64,000 bases of DNA from Apostichopus japonicus. Its lineage: Eukaryota; Echinodermata; Holothuroidea; Aspidochirotida; Stichopodidae. The stretch spans positions 2,914,001 to 2,978,000 of the forward strand of contig NC_092568.1 of assembly GCF_037975245.1 (NCBI RefSeq), written 5' to 3'. Made by a program: the position numbers and the translations under genes. How positions within the stretch are numbered: the stretch's first letter is position 1; each line of letters starts with the position of its first letter. Shown piece after piece: positions 27,579 to 39,100 of the stretch. The notes under the pieces are model-generated. The model had not been told where the DNA came from and ran no database searches. It saw nothing but the letters and a program-made list of their open reading frames with translations.

Positions 27579-28524
27579 ATGGCACGAAAATTCAAGAATC
27601 CAGACGGTAGCATAAACTGGAGAGTGATTGCAGCTGCTACCTATGCTACCTCTGTTTGGACTATCTTGGGAATGCTGGCATTGGCTTACAAGCAAGGACA
27701 TTTGACATTGACAACAGAGAGCAAAGAACCCAGGGTTTCCGTGGTGGTGGACAGAAAAGAAAGTAAGAAGATATCACTTAGTTATTTATAGATTAATCAA
27801 TTCTGTTACATGTGTTTAATCCATGGTAAGAAATATTGAAGGTAAAGAAATAATCAGTGAAATGGTTTAAATGTTGGTACAGGCAATGAGTAATGAAAAA
27901 AAAAAACCCAAAAACTAGCAAATGAAAGGTTAAAGAGAGAAGAAAAAATTATAACAATAGATCTGAGATTCTACTTTTTAGTAATTTAAGGTCAAATTTG
28001 TAAATGAATAAAACATTTAAAAGAAATATTTTGTTGTGCTCAAACTTTGGTAAGTGAGGTTATAGCTACATGGTCGCACTTTTACATCACAGCTCAAACA
28101 AAATGAGTTAAAATATCATTTTAACAATTCTGTTGCACCAGTATTCTACATGCATTCACATATTTAAAGAAGACGGAAAGTGTGAATGTTTTGTGCATTG
28201 TACAAAGAAAGACAATTTGCAAAGGACACATCTTCACTGTTGGCAAATGGTTTAATTTTGTAAACCTACCTTATTTTGCTTAATGTGTCTTTAGATCAGA
28301 GAATATTATTCATGTATTTGTATAAAAGTTTGAGGCCAGGCTTTTGATCCTCCGTTTGATCAGCATATTTCAGTGGAACTACTAATGACTATAAAATGAT
28401 GCCATATGATCATTCTTTAATTTTTACTCCATAACTTGTCATTTTCTGTCAATATGCAGGATCGAGGCTCATCGCTGAGGATGTTGCGGAGAATAAGTAC
28501 ACACCAGAAAGTTTCATGGGTTGA
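27579..28524 (+). CDS. Small single-pass membrane protein, 82 aa, two exons
   Basis: Exon 1 codes from the ATG at 27579 to 27762 (donor A|GTAAGA, phase 1). Exon 2 is 28460-28524 (acceptor TCAATATGCAG, stop TGA 28522-28524). The joined protein starts MARKFKNPDGSINWRV, has one hydrophobic helix at about residues 15-36 (VIAAATYATSVWTILGMLAL), then a charged tail ending NKYTPESFMG. The clean phase join and typical membrane topology argue for a real gene; a mitochondrial or ER small integral membrane protein is possible but that is inference. An AG just upstream (27556-27557) may be a 5'-UTR acceptor. AATAAA occurs at 29475. I do not recognise the family. No neighbour suggests a function. Confidence 0.6.
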
Positions 28525-30353
28525 AGGTGCAAAACTTGGAGAAGTGGATCAGAAAATGCAGTGAATCAGTTTTCTTGTGCCTCAGCTGAGGAGACAAACG
28601 TGCAATAGAAGTGACGTGATCCAGACCTTTAGAGAGAGAGGAGAACGAAGTCAAATATCAGAGTCGAATACAATGATTTTTGTCACCCGATCTGAAACCT
28701 ACACTTTATGTAGGAACTTCAAAATTCTGAAATAGTGTAAATCATGCTCAGACCACTTATTTATCAACTATTTATGCTGCACTTTCCCATAGCCTTGGTA
28801 GCTGTAACACCATTTGCACACTATCTGAGCAGTATAACCTCCCAGAAAGTGTTATAAGTATTGCTAGGAATCTAGCATACTTTTGTTTCCTGTTGGGCGA
28901 GGCAGAGGTGATACTTTTCACATTGAAAATGGAACTAGACTTTGTTTGTTGAATTTTGACTAAAATATCTGACTTAACAAATTGTGGTTGGTATAAAGAA
29001 ACAAATTAAATTTGATTGTCTTTGTTGACCATTTTGGGCAATTTTCTCACATGTAACATTTTGCATTGTTCCATGTTCACTGATGGTATTATTGTTTAAA
29101 ATAAGATTTCAGAAATGGTATATAAATGGTATATATAAGTTGGTTGGTGCAGAATGGAGATTAATAGCAATAACTAAATTATGTGTCAAGTGAAATTACT
29201 TCACAAATACTATTTTATTGCAGCAGGAATCTTGTACTTGACTTAGAATTTACCTTCACAGATATTGTGTACACCAGATCGGCTGTGAGTTTGAACGGTT
29301 ATTTGGCTTTGCAAAGGATGCCACTGGTGTTGGCTCTTAGTAAAGATGGAAATCAAAGAGATATTTTTTAAATAATCTAATAATTGTGTTTGTAACAGTT
29401 TGTCTTGTACATTCATTTCTTTATTAAACAGTCAGTATTATAGGATCTCAACTTCAAAGAAGTGAAACTCCAAGAATAAACATGCCAAAAGATTTTTCTA
29501 CCTTTCATAACTCATCCAAAAAAATGGTAAGCTAATGTGAGGTTGCATTGAATGCCAAATTTAAGATTATCATAAAATATGAGAAACTCTTTTATTCTAC
29601 TTAACTTTAGTCCACTAAAATCACACCAGATCCAATAAGGCATTCATGTACTTTACATTCATTTTGTGGGACACAAAAATTGAATGCTCTTGAATATTCA
29701 GTGTAAAGCTCCCTGATTAGAAGCAGCCAAATGCCTGTTTATTCGCATAGAGGAGTGTTCCATGGCTTGCGATATAAGATTGTCAATAAAATATTGAAAG
29801 ATTTTCTTCTGTAGTCCACCAATACACCAGATCAAACAAGATCAGGCATTGATGCTAAAGGTTTGCTGATGTTAGAACAGTACATTACATTAAATCTGTG
29901 GGACACAAAACTTTAAAGCTTTGCATAAACAGTGTAAAACTCACTGATTAGAAGCAGCCAATTGGTTGTATCTGCGTAGATCGCTGAGTTAAACTGATGA
30001 ATATTTTGTGTGGACATTACGTGACCGTATCAGAGTGACACATTGTGCAGCTTTAAGTAGAAAATAATTGTAAATTGACAAATTAAAGGAAATGATGTGG
30101 TAGAGTTACTCTTCACTTTTATTTACATAAACAGAGATATAATAACAGTTCAAGGTGACATAAAAGATGCATCAGATAAATATTAAGAAGGATGGGGAGA
30201 TGCAATAAAAAGTAAAGTGCTTTGTTTAACTTTAAATTCTACTACTTGAATACAATAATCCATCTACTTGCTCAAAAGAAACGATCATGCAAACACTAGA
30301 AACCACGATAGGCCAAATATTTGTATATCGGGTGTGTGCGTTGGAAGCAGGAC
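28525..30353. other. Downstream flank with a diverged ~200-bp duplication
   Basis: The first part may be 3' UTR of the small membrane-protein gene. Segments 29562-29757 and 29775-29990 are diverged copies: both have TAAGATT(A/G)TC, CACCAGATC, GTGGGACACAAAA, CAGTGTAAA and TGATTAGAAGCAGCCAA in the same order. No coding exon seen. Confidence 0.55.
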
Positions 30354-31762
30354 ACTTCGCCCAACAACCATTTCGCCCAACTGCCATTTCGCCCAACCTT
30401 ACCATTTCGCCCAACCTTACCATTTCGCCCAACCAGCCTGGTCATTTCGCCCAACCAGCCTGGTCATTTCGCCCAACCAGCCTGGTCATTTCGCCCAACC
30501 AGCCTGGTCATTTCGCCCAACCTTGATTAAATATGATACTTGAAAAGTAAACGTTCGGGAATTGTTAAAGTTACAGGATACGAACCGAATATTAAGGAAA
30601 CTTGAGGACCGATCAGTGTGTTGGGGGTTAGGTTTGATAGTAAACGTTCGAATATTAAGGAAACTTGAAGTCCTTTTCTTTGTATAACTTTAGTAAGGAA
30701 ACGCCAGGTACCAACGAAAGACATACCGGAATAGACAAGGGCGGTACTTCGATCTCTGGGAGGAGTACTCTGAAGGGAGGCGGTCCACATCCAGTCTTCT
30801 GAGAGCGTGTTCTTTCCTGAACGGACCAACGATGTGAGGTTACACAGCTCCTGAACTATCCTCCAGAAAGATGAAAACTACAGTTCCTCAAATATGCAAA
30901 CGGCTCTTCTTAGGGCCACTTAATGCTCCAGAAAAAGACAACTATTCAGTTCCTCAAACATGCCGATTCTCCTTTGTTTTTATAATAACATAACTTCCAT
31001 ATAATAATAATAATAATATAACTACCAATAATATAACCCAAAATAAATCAAATTGAACTAGTGAAATAGAAACGGTTATATTATTCCACAACGGTTCCCC
31101 TTTGTTTGTATAATATTATAACTTCCAAAAAATAACAATATAACTTCCAATAATTTAACCCAAAATAAATAAAATTGAATTAGTGAAATAGAAACGGTTA
31201 TATTATTCCACACCGATTCCCCTTTGTCTATATAATAATATAACTTCCATATAATAATAATAATAATATAACTACCAATAATATAACCCAAAATAAATCA
31301 AATTGAACTAGTGAAATAGAAACGGTTATATTACTCCACAACGGTTCCCCTTTGTATAATAATATAACTTCCATTGTATGCGTAAACGCCTAAAGTAGTG
31401 TAATCCTCCCATTATACCCGAAATAACTGCTCAGACTCCGATCGATATCGAGCGGACCTCACTTTATTTACCTATTACGAAGTAACCTTACCCAAAATAA
31501 ATCAAATTGAACTGGTGGAATAGAAAAAGTAATATTATTCTGACTGAATATTAGTAAAAATAAGGTTGGGCGAAATGACCAACACGGTTGGGCGAAATGA
31601 CCAACACGGTTGGGCGAAATGACCAACACGGTTGGGCGAAATGACCAACACGGTTGGGCAAACTGACCATGCTGGTTGGGCGAAATGACCAACGCGGTTG
31701 GGCGAAATGACCAGGCTGGTTGGGCGAAATGGCAGTTGGGCGAAATGGTTGTTGGGCGAAGT
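30354..31762. mobile_element. Foldback-like element with tandem-repeat inverted arms
   Basis: The left arm (30354-30522) has nine TTTCGCCCAAC units; the right arm (31564-31762) has ten in inverted orientation. The outermost units match best: ACTTCGCCCAAC, AACC, TTTCGCCCAAC, TGCC in both. Inner units have spacers AGCCTGGTC on the left and mostly GTGTTGGTC on the right. Long inverted arms made of short tandem units with unequal copy number define Foldback/Galileo-type elements. The core (about 30980-31380) has three ~124-bp tandem copies containing TAACCCAAAATAAATCAA and GAAACGGTTATATTA. No transposase found and no clear target duplication. The HFAQPAWSFRPT-like frames across the arms are repeat translations, not proteins. 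Confidence 0.75.
30979..31380. repeat. Core tandem repeat of the Foldback-like element
   Basis: About three copies of a ~124-bp AT-rich unit starting near 30979, 31110 and 31230, each with TATAACTTCCA, AACCCAAAATAAAT, GAAATAGAAACGGTTATATTA and a CGGTTCCCCTTTGT-type end. A further partial copy of the middle block lies at about 31488-31543. Confidence 0.8.
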
Positions 31763-33133
31763 GACTCGCAAGCTGTGCGTTTACCATGATAGTATTGCGC
31801 AATATTTTGCTAATGTACAACAATCCTTGAAAGTTGAAACATTTGGAATATTTTCAACAATGACCCTAAATGATGTGAACATCGCAAAAGACACCCACTG
31901 CTCAAAACAATTATGAATACATTTGATAAATACCCCAAGGGTCTTTCTGAAAGTCCATGAGAGATTTTACAAGAAGAGTTCCTTAAGCTGTGGACAGTGA
32001 GGTCGGGGAGTTTGGCTCAATTGCTGCTTTTGAACATAAATAGAATCCTGAACTCTACTATTCACATAAATTATTTTTAACTCACAAAACTTTGTCTGTC
32101 ACTAAATTTTAGCTATGATAGATATGATTACAAAATAGTACAATTTGAACCCCTCACCCCCCCCCCCAAAAAAAAATTAATAAACACAATTTTTTAAAGG
32201 TGGTCTACTCTTTTGATAAAATTATAAAATATTAAATTATTTGCAGATAAATTATACCAAAGCATCTTTGTCTAGTCTGGAGAGATGTAGCAGTCTTTGC
32301 ATTGGTAAATGCAAACAGGGTACAAACATCAGAACATGCAAATAATTACAACTGTAAATGTTTTGAAAATATGCAAAGTCCAATGCTCCTGTCATCTACT
32401 CTATCAAATTTATCATCCACCCTGTCCCCCCATAAGATATTTAATTTACACAAGAAAACCTCACAGTTGTTTAGAATTATCAAATGTGAAACTTATTTAT
32501 GTAAATTGATATGTCTATAACAATCGAATGACCTGGTGATTGTCCTGAATGCCACTTAATATTGATAAGTAAAGTAAACTATCTAAAGTCACTCTACAAG
32601 TTACAGCTATGTATTACTAACACCAATAAATGCAAACCCCATGACAAGTTGCACAGTCACTCAAATTCTGCAGCCCCCCAACCAAACATTTTTGTGAAAA
32701 TTCGGGCAATATGCTGAGAATTTTTCGGGCACCTACTGAAAGAAAAATAAATTGCAATTATGTAGCTAAAGGAAATCAACAGTTTAAAAGAAAATCTCCT
32801 TGGTAATTAAAATAAAGTTCTAAGCTTGCTTATATGACAGGTGTACATTAACATGTCGAACACACGCGGAGCACCCGAAAAATGTTGGTTATATTTTTCG
32901 GGCAAGTCGTTTCAGCCCCCCCAAATCAAATTGGGCTCCTACACCTATGCCCACTACCATACATGTTTTATAGACCTGTAACCAGTGGTTCCATATTACA
33001 GTCAAGTCTTTACTGGGTATCATCCTGTCACAGATTTTTAAAGATTTAAATCAGTCTTATCACATTCAAATCCAAATGAAACGTGCGGCTTCCCTTCAAG
33101 TTGAGCAACTTGCAAAAACATAATTTGATCACA
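31763..33133. other. Spacer and probable TTC8 3' UTR
   Basis: No coding exon seen. Toward 32670-32950 there are dispersed-repeat features: two poly-C stretches and repeated TTTTTCGGGCA words in both orientations. On the minus strand a variant poly(A) signal TATAAA lies about 160 bases past the TTC8 stop (near 32970); no canonical AATAAA was found close by. Confidence 0.4.
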
Positions 33134-36100
33134 TCATAGAACTGAGAAATGTTTCTTGAGCTGTAACAATAAATCCTTTGAGTCGGCATGATTCGGGTAT
33201 GACTCTACGGACTTTTTCATAGCGTTATAACTGCTCTGTAGATCTCCAACCTGAAAGCGAAATAATGATTACATTTTGAAACAAGTAAAAAAAAGCTTAT
33301 ATTCGTAGGAACTCCCTGTTGGGTAAATCTGTAATAACTAAATGGGCAGATGACGATTCAGATGTAACACACTGACAAGAAGAAGCCACATTTTATAGAA
33401 TTTGTTTTTATAAATTTAAGAGAAAAAGTAATCTTGATAAATATAAAAGCAGTGTTGAAATATTTTTGGTCTGACAGCCAAATCTTCCTTTCATTGTAGC
33501 ATACTCCTTAATACAGAGTTAAGGACAGTGTTCAATTCTTTGTAGCTTAGATGACAAAAGTGCATGAATGGAAATTAGAAGTGGTGCCAAAAACCGGGGA
33601 AATTGAGGTAATATTTGGGACCCTCCTAGAACAGCGAATGAAATTTGTTTACTGGTGAGCAAAGCGGCTTGTTTGAAAATGACGAAAAACATTGGGTTGC
33701 TCTTGTTAAAATTGTTCATTTTCATGGTACAGAAAATAAAGTGCCATGCATGGTCAGCAAGTCAGCTCTTTGGCGAGGGGATAGCTTTTCACCCAGTGAG
33801 ACCTTCCACATGGCCCGAGAGACCACATTTCTTTGATGATGTAGCTTGTAAGTCAATGGGGAAAGTATATGGAGTATGCTACCTTAATTAGTTACAATCA
33901 GAATAATTGTTTAAGCATGGAGAGGAAAGAACATTACAATGAGAAATGAAGAACAAAACTCACCTGATCTGCTAATGCCCCGTAGTTATAATGAGGTTCA
34001 AACATGTGGGGGGCCAAACCTTGCGCTGCTTGGAAAAATGCTCGAGCCTGCAGAGGGATGGAAATAAAAGAAAAGAACTAAAACATGCAATATAACTCAC
34101 CCTGATTGTAATAAATGACAATATTCCTTTGTCTTTTGGTTCAATCTCGAACGGTTCAGCATTCCTGAATAGTCTGATAAATAACCAATTAAATTTAATA
34201 ATTTGATGTTTAAATTTTTTTTTTAAAAACATCCAAAATAAAATTAATAATATTGACCAATATGATCAAGACACATTGTTTCTAATTTTCAAAAGTATCT
34301 GGGGGTGGGAGAGGGAAACAATTTTTATGGAATGGTTAATTACTTACTACTTAATTACTTTGTTAATTACCTTACTTTTACTTATCTTGGCCTGCTCTAA
34401 ATCTGGGATAATAACTGGTAATTTACCTGGTCGACATGTCCTTTTCTCAGCTCCAGGACGCCTAGGTTGTTATAAGACTCAGCGTGGTTGTTGTTAGATG
34501 ACAGTGACAGTCTGAAACACTGCTGTGCTAAAGCAGTGTCACCGATACCCTGCAAGAGAGATGACATGATATTAAAAAGCCAGGAAATCACGATAACCCC
34601 ATTCCCCTCCTGATAGCTTTGCTGCCTAAGGTTGAAACATATTGATTAATGTCTCAGGAAGGTCTTCACAATTGGAGACTAGATGCACTCATCTGTTTTA
34701 TGAGAGGATGCTAGTAAGCAGCTGATTTGTATCCCTTCTAAGCATAAACAGATTTCAAAAATATTAAAGGGCTGAAATGCCCGCTGCATCTTTTAGAGAG
34801 GAAAGGGGGATGGCAGGGGTGGGGGTCAGGGAGAGACCAAGGGCATATCAATCAGGATCATGTATGACTGCTGTATCTTGTAGTGAGGACAGGGGAATGG
34901 CAGGGGTAGGGAGAGACCAATGGCATACCAATCATCATGCATGACTGCTGCATCTTGTAGAGAGGACAGGGGGATGGCAGGGGTGGGGGTCAGGGAGTGA
35001 CAGAGGGCATATCAATCATCATGGTTTAGTCTGCATCATTAAAATGTGTCTTAGAAAAAGCAAAAACCCACAGAAATAGTGAAATTTAGCTAGATTCGAC
35101 ATTTGAGAGTATGGATGCAATTCTGCCTAATAATCAATTATACCAAATTGTAATAATTGCCATCATTTGAATTAAATTTTATAGACTCAACCACCTTCCC
35201 TCCTCCACCCCCCCCCCCCCTTCCACCACTCCTTACCATTGCAACTTGTCCAACATTGTACCAAATATCTGCAGTAATGAGATCATCTTCTGACAGTGAC
35301 AGTGCTCTCTCAAACGATTGTAACGTCATATCGTACTGTTGAGCATAGAAGCAACACAGACCAAGGTTGTTGAACAATTCAGCTGTATATACTCCCATCT
35401 GTAACAGCCGCCTACGAAATCAATAGCAGAAAAGAAGTCACGAGACACAAGCAGGTGCAAATAATCTCCACTTTTTACATTCAAGAGGAACAAGAATCTC
35501 AAGTTACAGAAGCATATATGAAAATCAGAAAACTTACATAATAAAAGTTACTTGGTTCAGCTGCCAGCTTGTTAGTGTGTTCTCTTGCTGGGATATAAAC
35601 TATTAGACATATTTTCTCAAAATAAATTTGGTTACATTGTACAATAAACTGTGATGCATTATGACCTTCACCATGTTGAATTGCCTTTGCGTTCTCATAT
35701 GCAAATGCGGTATGTTGAATATTCATATAACAGAAGTCCAACAGCATGTCAAGACTTATCCAAGGGAAGAAAGTGTAATCTATTTCAGTAGGGAAATCAA
35801 TCATGCATGACAGGACATAAATAGATATACATTAAGGGTGCTGGGGGGGCAGGAGGAGGGCCAGGGAGGGGCTTCCTGGTTTTGGAAGAGAGGAGCTGAG
35901 ATACCTCAAACAGGGTATTCCTGCCTACCGTTTCTCAAACTTTGCTGAAGCAGACACAATTACTTGTGTTTGTTTTAGGAGGACCAAAATTGTCCAATAT
36001 TTTTGGGTGTATTTCACAAATGAATCCCATACAACATGGGAGAGAGAGGGTAGTGGTTCCCTACATCCCACTTGCACCACCTGGATAATTCCTTCCAACA

Positions 36101-39100
36101 GGTCAACCACCAGGCCACATGAAAAGGATGTCAGGGAGTGCTACAGCCTGGGAACCTGGGTCATTCAGGGGGCCTTACTAAAACAATAACAGGGATAAAG
36201 GGTAATGTACTTGCATTTTCATAATATAAATGAAAGCTTGAAAAGGGGGGGGGGGGGAGACCTGATCACATAATTGCCTCCAGGGCCACTCTAGCTCTTG
36301 ATGCCCCTGTCCTACATACCTGTAATATCGAAGTGCTATTTCTGGTTGGTCTGTATAGAAGTGATGGTTAGCAATGCAAGCCAAAGATTCTATGTGAGTG
36401 CTGTCGTGCTTCAACACTTCCTTATAACATTTCACAGCATTGTCCATGTCATTCAGAGCCTGTATAAGAGAACAAGGGGAGGGGGGAGGGGAGAGGAAGT
36501 GGGGGTCAAGACAGTTTCATAACTCCTGAATAACGTCAACAATGTACTGAATGTGAGCATAAACATTCTGATGTGCTTATTAGCTGCATGGAATACCTTA
36601 AGTTATAGTTGTGTAATGTCAAAGGTTATTTGTGAATAAACATCCACAAAAGCTAGTGCTTAGCCTTAGAATGTGAACAAATACCTCTCTGTACATACAA
36701 AATCCACTCATATGACATGAAACAAAGATATGTTATCGCGAGATCCGGAAATAACTTTCAAAGCAATGATCTCATGTTTCATAAGAGAGAAACATCAACC
36801 TGTAAGAGTGAAAGTAGTAGCACATTTCCTGTTATCTTCAACTGTGATTTACTTTCAGTATGAACACGAGAATTCATGCTATGGATTTTTACTTTACAAA
36901 AGCCGTTATCACATGGCTGGCTTTTATCTATATTAAACAAAACAAAAACACCCTGTAAATGAGACAACACTGAATGCTCAGAACACTAGAAGCTCAATAC
37001 TTATTATTTAAAATTATAAATTATTAAACTGAGAATTATGTAGTATTAATGCACCAAAACAAGATACAAAGTTCAATAAATTTGTTTTCTTTTCTAAATT
37101 GTCATTTTGATTGATAACAACTTCATAAGGAAACAAATCATAAGTTCTTTTTTCTTTCTATTTTATTATGCAAATCTAATTAAACAATAAATTGAAAGGC
37201 AAGTTGGCCTTTCTCCTATATATATAATGGACAGATATTAAATTAAAAAAAAAAATTCTAATGTAATTATTCACTATCAAAGTAAGAAAAAATTACTAAT
37301 TTAACAAGGTGCACATTTCACTACTTCTATTTCTTACCTTATTTTGAAATATTGTACAAACAGGAAATTTTGAAGTATAATTGTTGAATTATGGTTACAA
37401 AATACTAATACTCAAGGATATATATAACAAGATGTCATAGTTGGGACAGTGCTTACCTCATATACTCTTGCTATGCCTGTTTGTAGTGTTGTCTCGTTGG
37501 GGAATTTCTCAAGTCCTTGCTGGAATACTTCCACAGCAGTGAGAGGTTGGTCCAGTCGCACATAAACCTTGCAGAGGTACAGGTATGTGTCGACCGTGGG
37601 CTGTTGGGCCAGAGCTGACTTAAACTGTCTTTCAGAATCTCGATATAAGCCCAACCTGGAATAGAACATTACCAATCATCAACATCGATGGAAAGTTCTA
37701 ATTGTATTTGGGCAGAAGGACACTGGTTTCCTCAACAGTGACTGAGAGAACACAAACCCACAGAGAACTCTAAAAGGGTTAGTGGAATATAAGAGGAAAT
37801 GTAGTCCTAAAGTAAGCAAGAAATTTTTGTTTGGTAAGATAGGGACTTGAACCAGTGATCTCCTGATTAGACTCCTTGTGTTATCCTAGCAAATCTAACC
37901 CACCCTTAGTTGGTGGTGATCTCTACAAAACAGCATCTTTGTAATTCTGAGGTCACTGAGTTAAATCCCTCGCCCTTAGTTGGTGGTGATCCCTACAAAA
38001 CAACATCTTTATAACCCTGAGGTCAGTGAGTTAAATCCCTCTCCCCTTAGTTTGGTGTTGATCCCTACAAAACAACATCTTTGTAATTCTGAGGTCACTG
38101 AGTTAAATCCCAATCCCCTGTAGTTGGTGGTGATCCCTAAAACACAAAATCTTTATAATCCTGAATTCACTGAGATAAATCCTTCCCAACATAGTTAGTG
38201 GTGATCCCTACAAAACAACATCTTTGTAATCCTGAGGTTACTGAGTTAAATCCCTCCCCCTTAGTTTGGTGTTGATCCCTACAAAACAACATCTTTGTAA
38301 TCCTGAGGTTGCTGAGTTAAATCCCTCTCCCCTTAGTTTGGTGTTGATCCCTACAAAACAACATCTTTGTAATCCAGAGGTCACTGAGTTAAATCTCTCC
38401 CTAGCCACTGAAAATGTTATTTGCTTTTTACAAATTGTTTTTAATTTTCGAGTCAATTTACAATTGCTGCTTTACTTCTATAATTTGAAGATAAAATATG
38501 ATAGAAAATGCATTCATAGATTGTAGATAGTTAAGAGAGGAGGTTAATAATATAAATTTTTTACATAATTTGCAAATGGCATACTTAGGTATGATTACTT
38601 TGGTGAAAGTTCACATGGCATAACTTAACTGGTATCACATGGCAAACATGGCATAACTTAACTGGTATCACATGGCAAACATTGCATAGTAAAATGCTAT
38701 GCAAGTCCAAAGATATATAGCAGGTTGTTTTTACAAAGGATCCATGTAATAAGACACAAACTTCAGAGCCTTCAATGCTACTACACAAAATTTGAAAACT
38801 TAATTATTCCCTGCATGAACATTGGAGGAGTCTATCCCATCTCCCATACCCTCTCCCCACCCCACACTTGTAATACCCATACCATGGCAGCTATTGCAAT
38901 ATTTTACCTGTAGTAACATTTTCCAAGCTGGACCTTCCACCACCAGTCTTTAAACTGACAGGCCTGTGTTGCCTGTGAAGCCAGCTCCAGGGCATTACGT
39001 ACATCATTCTCATGATGAAAGATGTATTCAAATAGAGCCTGAAATTATAAGAAGCTAGCCTCGGTCAATGTTTCTCTTGGATCCATTGTTGGAAATCACA

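Noticed and set aside
30268-30543. HFAQP / SFRPT repeat proteins that look like a repetitive secreted protein
   Set aside because: All three frames are open because the unit is short and lacks stops; the same unit recurs inverted at 31564-31762 as an element arm.
33645-33891. Plus-strand frame of about 78 codons in TTC8 intron 10
   Set aside because: No splice borders, no family resemblance, antisense to an intron.
15555-38404. Regular repeats considered as CRISPR arrays
   Set aside because: The units are contiguous, without unique spacers, and the genome is eukaryotic.
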